Translations under genes and position numbers: made by a program
Shown here: piece after piece, positions 53,701-57,287 of the stretch
Layout of the letters: each line of letters starts with the position of its first letter
Numbering within the stretch: position 1 is the first letter of the stretch
Origin: Lachnospiraceae bacterium
GTDB taxonomy: Bacteria; Bacillota; Clostridia; Lachnospirales; Lachnospiraceae
Direction: 5' to 3'
Length of the DNA stretch: 57,287 bases
Assembly: GCA_017449745.1 (NCBI GenBank)
Contig: JAFTFD010000189.1
Span: forward strand, 1-57,287
Notes under the pieces: model-generated
The model's database searches: none
The model's input: only the letters and a program-made list of their open reading frames with translations
Told to the model about the DNA's origin: nothing

Positions 53701-55692
53701 GTGCTCCTGGTCCTGTGCATTATACGCCTGATCCAGATGGGCATCGTTCTGCTGCCGGATATGTCCGGCGACAACATCCAGCTGACGGTCGATACGCATG
53801 TGCCGACAGACCCGATCGCTTCCTATAAGAAGGCGGATGAGGTCATGGACAGGATCTATGCGGTCGACGGAGTCAGGGACGTCGGTATGATGGACCAGTC
53901 GGCGACTCTGGGACTTGTCTCTTCGGCAGCAGGCAACGCCTCGTCTACAGGAATTTATATCGGATATGTCACCGCTGACGGTGATCTGGGCATGAGCGAC
54001 CTGAACCGTCTGGTCGCTGATATTCAGGATGCCGTATCGGATCTGGACAGCGATGTGTCGGTCTCAACTTCCATGATGGGAGACCTGGGGAGCTTCATGT
54101 CCTCCGGGCTGACCGTAAATGTTTATGGCCAGGATCTGGAAAGACTCGGCGAGATCGCCGGCGATGTCACACATCTTGTCGTCGACAACGGCGGATTTGA
54201 GCATATTACGGCGGGCTCCGATGCGCAGGAAGCATCCCTTCATCTTGTCATAGATAAGGATAAGGCCATGCAGTACGGTCTTACCGTCGCGCAGATCTAT
54301 ATGCAGATCGCCGGCAAGCTCACGACGGAAGTCAGTTCCACACAGGTCACGGTGGATGGCGTGAACCTGAACGTCGTGATCAGCGATAAGACGAAAACGA
54401 TCACGCGGGAGAACCTCCTGGATATGGAGTTTACTTCTTCCTCATCCGGTGGCGGCATGTCATCGATGATGGGCAGCTCCTCCGGAATGTCTTCTATGTC
54501 CTCCATGTCTGGAATGATGGGAGGCGGGATGTCTTCCATGATGGGAGGCTCGGGAATGTCCTCCATGTCCGGAATGATGGGCGGCGGAGCGGATATGTCC
54601 GCGATGATGTCCATGATGGGTGGAGATTCCGGGTCCGCGGAAGGCGGCCTGGAAGGCCTTATGTCTATGATGGGTGCGGGAGAACAGGAAGAGAATTCAG
54701 GGGATGGTTCTGAAACAGGGGACGGCGAGAATGCGGATGGTTCTTCTGCCGCAGGCGGCAGCGAAGTTCACAAGCTCTCTGATTTTGCCTGGATCGAAGA
54801 GACCACGGCACCGGCCGCCATCAACCGTGAAAACATGGTCCGCTATGTCTCTGTGACAGCGGATACCAAGCAGGGCTACAATACCACGATCCAGAGCCGG
54901 AGTCTTCAGACGCTTCTGGATGATTATAATAAGAAGCTTGACCGCGGGTACAGCGTCGAGATCGGCGGTGAGACCACACAGGTCCAGGAGATGATCAGCC
55001 AGATGTCGCTGCTCCTGCTGCTCGCCCTGATCTTCATCTATCTGGTCATGGTCGCGCAGTTCCAGAGCATCCTGAGCCCCTTTATTATTCTGTTCACCGT
55101 GCCGCTGGCCTTCACCGGCGGTATGATCGGACTCATCCTGTCCGGGGAACAGCTCTCCATGCTCTCCCTGATGGGATTCCTGGTCCTGATGGGAACGGTC
55201 GTTAACAACGGTATCGTCTTCGTCGATTATACCAACCAGCTGCGAGTCGGGGGTGTGGACAGACGGACCGCCCTGATCGCGACAGGCAAGACCAGAATGC
55301 GTCCGATCCTGATGACGACACTGACGACCGTCCTCGCGATGGTCCAGATGATCTTCGGAGACGGTATGGGAGCGCAGATGGGACGCGGTATGGCGATCGT
55401 CATCGTGGGAGGACTTGTCTACTCCACGCTGATGACACTGTTTATCATTCCCGTCATGTATGACATACTGTACAAGAAGCCGCCTCTGTCCGTCGATGTA
55501 GGAAATGACCTCGATGATATTCCGGACGATGCCGGCGAGCTGATCCGGCAGATGCAGGCAGACAAAGAATCCGACGGGCCGTTTGATGGATACGAAGAGG
55601 AGCCGGTACCGCACAGGGCAGGAAGACCGGGTAAGGATCACTCCTCCGCAAATCCAGAAGAAGATGGCGGCGTAACATTTCTTGATATTTAA
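50755..55692 (+). CDS. Large RND-family exporter with coiled-coil and Met-rich insertions
   Basis: 1645 residues, some 600 longer than typical RND permeases. TM1 is at about 10-30; TM2-6 at about 789-965 with the VDNSIVVMEN signature of TM4; TM7 near 970-1000; TM8-12 at about 1415-1590. The first extracytoplasmic loop carries an extra ~430 residues (about 205-640), mostly charged heptad-like helix rich in Glu, Gln and Leu, resembling a long coiled-coil hairpin. The second loop carries about 80 residues made nearly only of Met, Ser and Gly (about 1227-1309), then an acidic stretch. It is a proton-driven exporter of unknown substrate. No adaptor protein or ribosome binding site is visible. The helical insert may replace the periplasmic adaptor in a monoderm. 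Confidence 0.88.
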   Translation: MEKFSVKKPYTILVAVIMVLVLGIVSVMNMTTDLLPSISLPYLIVITTYPGASPERVESIVSEPMEAALGTVSGVKNVMSVSSENYSMTQLEFEDGTDMDSAMVKVSSAVTQVHSMLPEGVGTPNIMEISLDMIATMYVAVGYEGYDIYQLSDYVKNELSQYLEREEGVASVTGVGLVEKTIQVELDGHKIDRLNDKILAQTTEGLDEAGKQLDDALALVKEGEDALAKQQKTFGSQVAGGLTQQMEGPLQEVTDKTKVSIVDLILQIEELERQLEELRIKMEENEKRNQEYQRAFAEAGDYFRQGFQVIVKDIKTALDAVSAARAKLSSALEKVRSAINKVKNGASLTQEEWEEAVKILSEAVGDSEESLAQYREALKMLREALVKLIEQIQKLDPSELENPEDAQALIQSLQNLVGQLDGADTAVSEEVGHIIDIARQNLQDWREDYAQELQEAVDKAVEQYGKDGDVYAAIRTVLETDPFLKKLLEIYDTITDTSDTASGRIKSAVTEIAGIADIFRNISQNMDGSGSYLISAGVGRIAEVLPKIKAQLDEALKQIQDQTPTDAEIDQAIQEVKYQIALVYQKADDIPELTVPAGEAIAMLTQGQLDAAVGFSQGQIQLADAKAQLAQAQQQYDSIRSTALKSANLDSLLSASTLSQLIYAQNFAMPAGYIDDKDDNSWLLKVGNEYGSPQDIETALLADVEGIGVIRLTDVATITVIDNADDSYTKLNGHDAVVLAVFKGSTAGTNMVSRNVNAALKQLAEETPELNIVNLMDQGSYITMIVEDLLTSMALGALLAILVLALFLRSIRPTIMVGISIPLSVLFTMVLMYFTNLSLNIMTLSGLSLGIGMLVDNSIVVMENIMRMRQRGIPAARASVQGAKQVSNSIIASTLTTICVFLPMVFTNGTVRELLLPMALSITYCLTASLIVAMTVVPSSASVILRKVKEPKEGFFSRILDRYGKVLDWMLDHKLVPLSVAIVLLVLCIIRLIQMGIVLLPDMSGDNIQLTVDTHVPTDPIASYKKADEVMDRIYAVDGVRDVGMMDQSATLGLVSSAAGNASSTGIYIGYVTADGDLGMSDLNRLVADIQDAVSDLDSDVSVSTSMMGDLGSFMSSGLTVNVYGQDLERLGEIAGDVTHLVVDNGGFEHITAGSDAQEASLHLVIDKDKAMQYGLTVAQIYMQIAGKLTTEVSSTQVTVDGVNLNVVISDKTKTITRENLLDMEFTSSSSGGGMSSMMGSSSGMSSMSSMSGMMGGGMSSMMGGSGMSSMSGMMGGGADMSAMMSMMGGDSGSAEGGLEGLMSMMGAGEQEENSGDGSETGDGENADGSSAAGGSEVHKLSDFAWIEETTAPAAINRENMVRYVSVTADTKQGYNTTIQSRSLQTLLDDYNKKLDRGYSVEIGGETTQVQEMISQMSLLLLLALIFIYLVMVAQFQSILSPFIILFTVPLAFTGGMIGLILSGEQLSMLSLMGFLVLMGTVVNNGIVFVDYTNQLRVGGVDRRTALIATGKTRMRPILMTTLTTVLAMVQMIFGDGMGAQMGRGMAIVIVGGLVYSTLMTLFIIPVMYDILYKKPPLSVDVGNDLDDIPDDAGELIRQMQADKESDGPFDGYEEEPVPHRAGRPGKDHSSANPEEDGGVTFLDI

Positions 55693-55771
55693 ACAGATTA
55701 CAGAAAGGATGCAGATCTCTTTTCATTCCTTTCCTGTTGTCGGAAACCTTTTAATAAACCTTTATTTATAG

Positions 55772-55809
55772 AAAGCACTATGGATGCAGGACATCTGTAG
55801 TGCTTTTTT
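55772..55809 (+). terminator. Terminator after the RND exporter
   Basis: AAAGCACTA and TAGTGCTTT are perfect nine-base arms around 17 bases, followed by TTTT. Confidence 0.8.
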
Positions 55810-55891
55810 ACATGCAGCAATAATTGTGCATATGTTTCGCATAATATACATTTTCTTTTCTAATAGAATATGGTAATATAAAAAATATTTT

Positions 55892-55911
55892 TCTGTATAC
55901 AATTATACAGA
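55892..55911. promoter_or_regulatory. Candidate operator upstream of the NRAMP-like gene
   Basis: TCTGTATACAATTATACAGA has perfect eight-base arms around CAAT, about 95 bases before the NRAMP-like start and next to AT-rich promoter-like sequence (TAATAT near 55874). GTATAC-centred sites of this shape are typical of GntR-type regulators, but no regulator gene is in the window. The rest of 55693-56003 holds the RND terminator and AT-rich DNA. Confidence 0.45.
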
Positions 55912-56003
55912 GAGAACAATTTTCCACGCAGATATCCAGAAACTGTCTTTGCGGAGGGTATTTGCAATCAGTTGCAAACTGTTTTTATATGAGGAGGTGT
56001 ACA

Positions 56004-57215
56004 ATGGCAAACAATGAGAAAAAGAGCACAGGTGCGATCCTGGGAGCGGCGTTCCTGATGGCGACATCCGCTATCGGCCCCGGCTTCCTTACTCAGACGG
56101 CGAACTTCACTTCCACACTGGGATCCAGCTTTGGCTTCGTTATTCTTGCTTCTGTGTTGATGGCTGCTTTCGCCCAGGTGAATATCTGGCGTGTGCTTTG
56201 TGTTTCCGGCATGCGTGGACAGGATGTCGCCAATAAGGTCCTGCCGGGTCTGGGCTATGTTCTGGCGGCCCTGATCGTTATCGGCGGTCTTGTTTTCAAC
56301 ATCGGCAATGTCGGCGGAGGCGCGCTGGGCTTCAATGCGCTTCTTGGCATTCCCACAAAGGTCGGCATCATTCTCTCTGCCATTATCGCCATCCTTGTCT
56401 TCGTCGTTAAGAACGCAAAAGCGACTATGGATAAGCTCGTCAAGATCCTCGGCGGCGTCATGATCGTGGTCATCCTGGTCATGATCTTTGTCGTCAAGCC
56501 TCCTGTAGGCGATGCGCTGAAGAATACTTTCCTTCCCTCCGCAGCATTTTCTGATCTGAGCCCCGCGATCCTGACACTTCTTGGCGGTACCGTCGGCGGC
56601 TATATCACTTTTGCAGGTGCTCATCGTCTGATCGATGCAGGCGTTACCGGTGAAGAGAATCTCGGCGAGATCAAAAAGAGCTCGATCACAGGTATGCTCG
56701 TCGCCGCGATCGTTCGTGTCCTTCTGTTCCTGGCTGTCCTTGGCGTCGTCGCAAAGGGCCTTGAGCTGGATACTACCGTGAACCCGGCAGCAGATGCGTT
56801 CCTCAAGGGCGCCGGTGAGATCGGCTATCGCTTTGCCGGCCTCGTGATCCTCTGCGCAGCAGTCACGTCCATTATCGGTGCTGCTTATACGTCCGTCTCT
56901 TTCCTTAAGACCTTCCATCACTCCATCGCGGATCATGAGAATGCCTGGGTCATCGGATTCATCGTTATTTCTTCCATTATCATGCTGATCGTCGGCACAA
57001 CACCCGCGCAGCTTCTGATCCTGGCAGGTGCCGTGAACGGACTGATCCTGCCGATCGCGCTGCTGATCTGCCTGATCGCTTCCAAAAAGACCAGCGTTGT
57101 CGGAACACAGTACAAGCATCCCACATGGCTGCTGGTCGTCGGCCTTATCGTTGTCGTGATCTCCGGCTACGTCGGAATTACGACCTTTGCGGGGAATATC
57201 AGCAAGCTGTTCTGA
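56004..57215 (+). CDS. NRAMP-like transporter with altered metal-site motifs
   Basis: 403 residues from ATG 56004, with AGGAGG seven bases upstream; the in-frame ATG at 55962 lacks a ribosome binding site. It has about 11 hydrophobic segments and the general NRAMP (SLC11, LeuT fold) layout. TM1 reads SAIGPGFLTQTANF where canonical NRAMPs have the metal-binding DPGN, and TM6 reads ITFAGAHRLIDAG where the MPH motif is expected. The metal-liganding Asp, Asn and Met are therefore missing. Related proteins (B. subtilis YcsG type) are annotated as NRAMP-like, but their substrate may not be a transition metal. No coupled gene is visible before the window ends. Confidence 0.8.
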   Translation: MANNEKKSTGAILGAAFLMATSAIGPGFLTQTANFTSTLGSSFGFVILASVLMAAFAQVNIWRVLCVSGMRGQDVANKVLPGLGYVLAALIVIGGLVFNIGNVGGGALGFNALLGIPTKVGIILSAIIAILVFVVKNAKATMDKLVKILGGVMIVVILVMIFVVKPPVGDALKNTFLPSAAFSDLSPAILTLLGGTVGGYITFAGAHRLIDAGVTGEENLGEIKKSSITGMLVAAIVRVLLFLAVLGVVAKGLELDTTVNPAADAFLKGAGEIGYRFAGLVILCAAVTSIIGAAYTSVSFLKTFHHSIADHENAWVIGFIVISSIIMLIVGTTPAQLLILAGAVNGLILPIALLICLIASKKTSVVGTQYKHPTWLLVVGLIVVVISGYVGITTFAGNISKLF

Positions 57216-57287
57216 TACGGCTTATGTGGAACCGGGATTTCAGGGAAAACGTGTCTTCTCGGACAAGAACAGAAAAATAAGCAACCA

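Noticed and set aside
54297-54614. Pro/Asp/Ile-rich minus-strand frame of 105 codons
   Set aside because: Reverse complement of the Met/Ser/Gly-rich segment of the RND exporter.

Overview
The window is the chromosomal replication-origin region of a monoderm Firmicute, most likely a member of the Lachnospiraceae (Clostridia). Three things point there. The order is dnaA-dnaN-S4 gene-recF-gyrB-gyrA on one side of oriC and rpmH-rnpA-yidD-yidC-jag-mnmE-mnmG-rsmG-parA-parB on the other. A DUF3881 gene lies beyond serS. A Tad pilus locus of clostridial type (TadZ, TadA, TadB, TadC, Flp1, DUF5702, TadE-like, DUF6382/FHA) is present without outer-membrane parts. Base composition is moderate, near half G+C by eye. 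I cannot name the genus.

Layout. 1-2.0 kb: start of glycerol kinase (glpK, running off the edge) divergent from a GPH-family sugar symporter. 2.0-13.1 kb (minus strand): a Tad/Flp pilus locus with two different prepilin peptidases, an unusual TadC and a TadE-like protein ending in twin His/Cys motifs. 13.4-16.4 kb (plus): rubredoxin, an RmlD-type reductase, a divergent PAP2 protein and a DUF3048 lipoprotein. 16.5-22.6 kb (minus): DUF1858 protein, copper ATPase CopA with a CopZ-like tail that has its own ribosome binding site, D-Ala-D-Ala carboxypeptidase, thioredoxin and TrmB. 22.9-25.3 kb (plus): ftsH and a small stand-alone FakA-middle-domain-like protein. 25.4-34.5 kb (minus): gyrA, gyrB, recF, S4 gene, dnaN, dnaA. 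34.5-34.85 kb: oriC with a cluster of DnaA boxes. 35.0-46.8 kb (plus): ribosomal protein L34, RNase P protein, membrane insertase, Jag, tRNA modification genes, rsmG flanked by two perfect parS sites, parA-parB, DUF4446 and serS. 47-57.2 kb (plus): DUF3881 protein, a FUSC-like membrane protein fused to a degenerate HAD-like domain, a short pyruvate kinase-like protein, a very large RND exporter with coiled-coil and methionine-rich insertions, and an NRAMP-like transporter lacking the usual metal-site motifs.

Most core genes point away from oriC. The exceptions on the left arm are the GPH transporter, the rubredoxin-to-DUF3048 block and ftsH with the fakA-like gene. The origin genes work as expected: DnaA opens oriC, DnaN clamps the polymerase, RecF and gyrase support replication, and ParA/ParB act on the nearby parS sites. 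The accessory content is the Tad pilus, copper homeostasis and several transporters with unusual domain architecture.

Intergenic DNA is rich in structured repeats. There are REP-like palindromes of two families (TGAGTCAG... and TGAGACA...), two larger multi-hairpin elements (12.5-12.7 and 22.6-22.8 kb), a 225-bp inverted-repeat element between mnmE and mnmG, and tandem arrays of about 35 bp (before rsmG) and 41 bp (after serS). No rRNA, tRNA, CRISPR array, intact insertion sequence or prophage was recognised. I did not find a clear-cut new defence or biosynthetic system. The strongest candidates for something undescribed are the CopA/CopZ two-start gene, the FUSC-HAD fusion, the modified RND exporter and the structured repeats.
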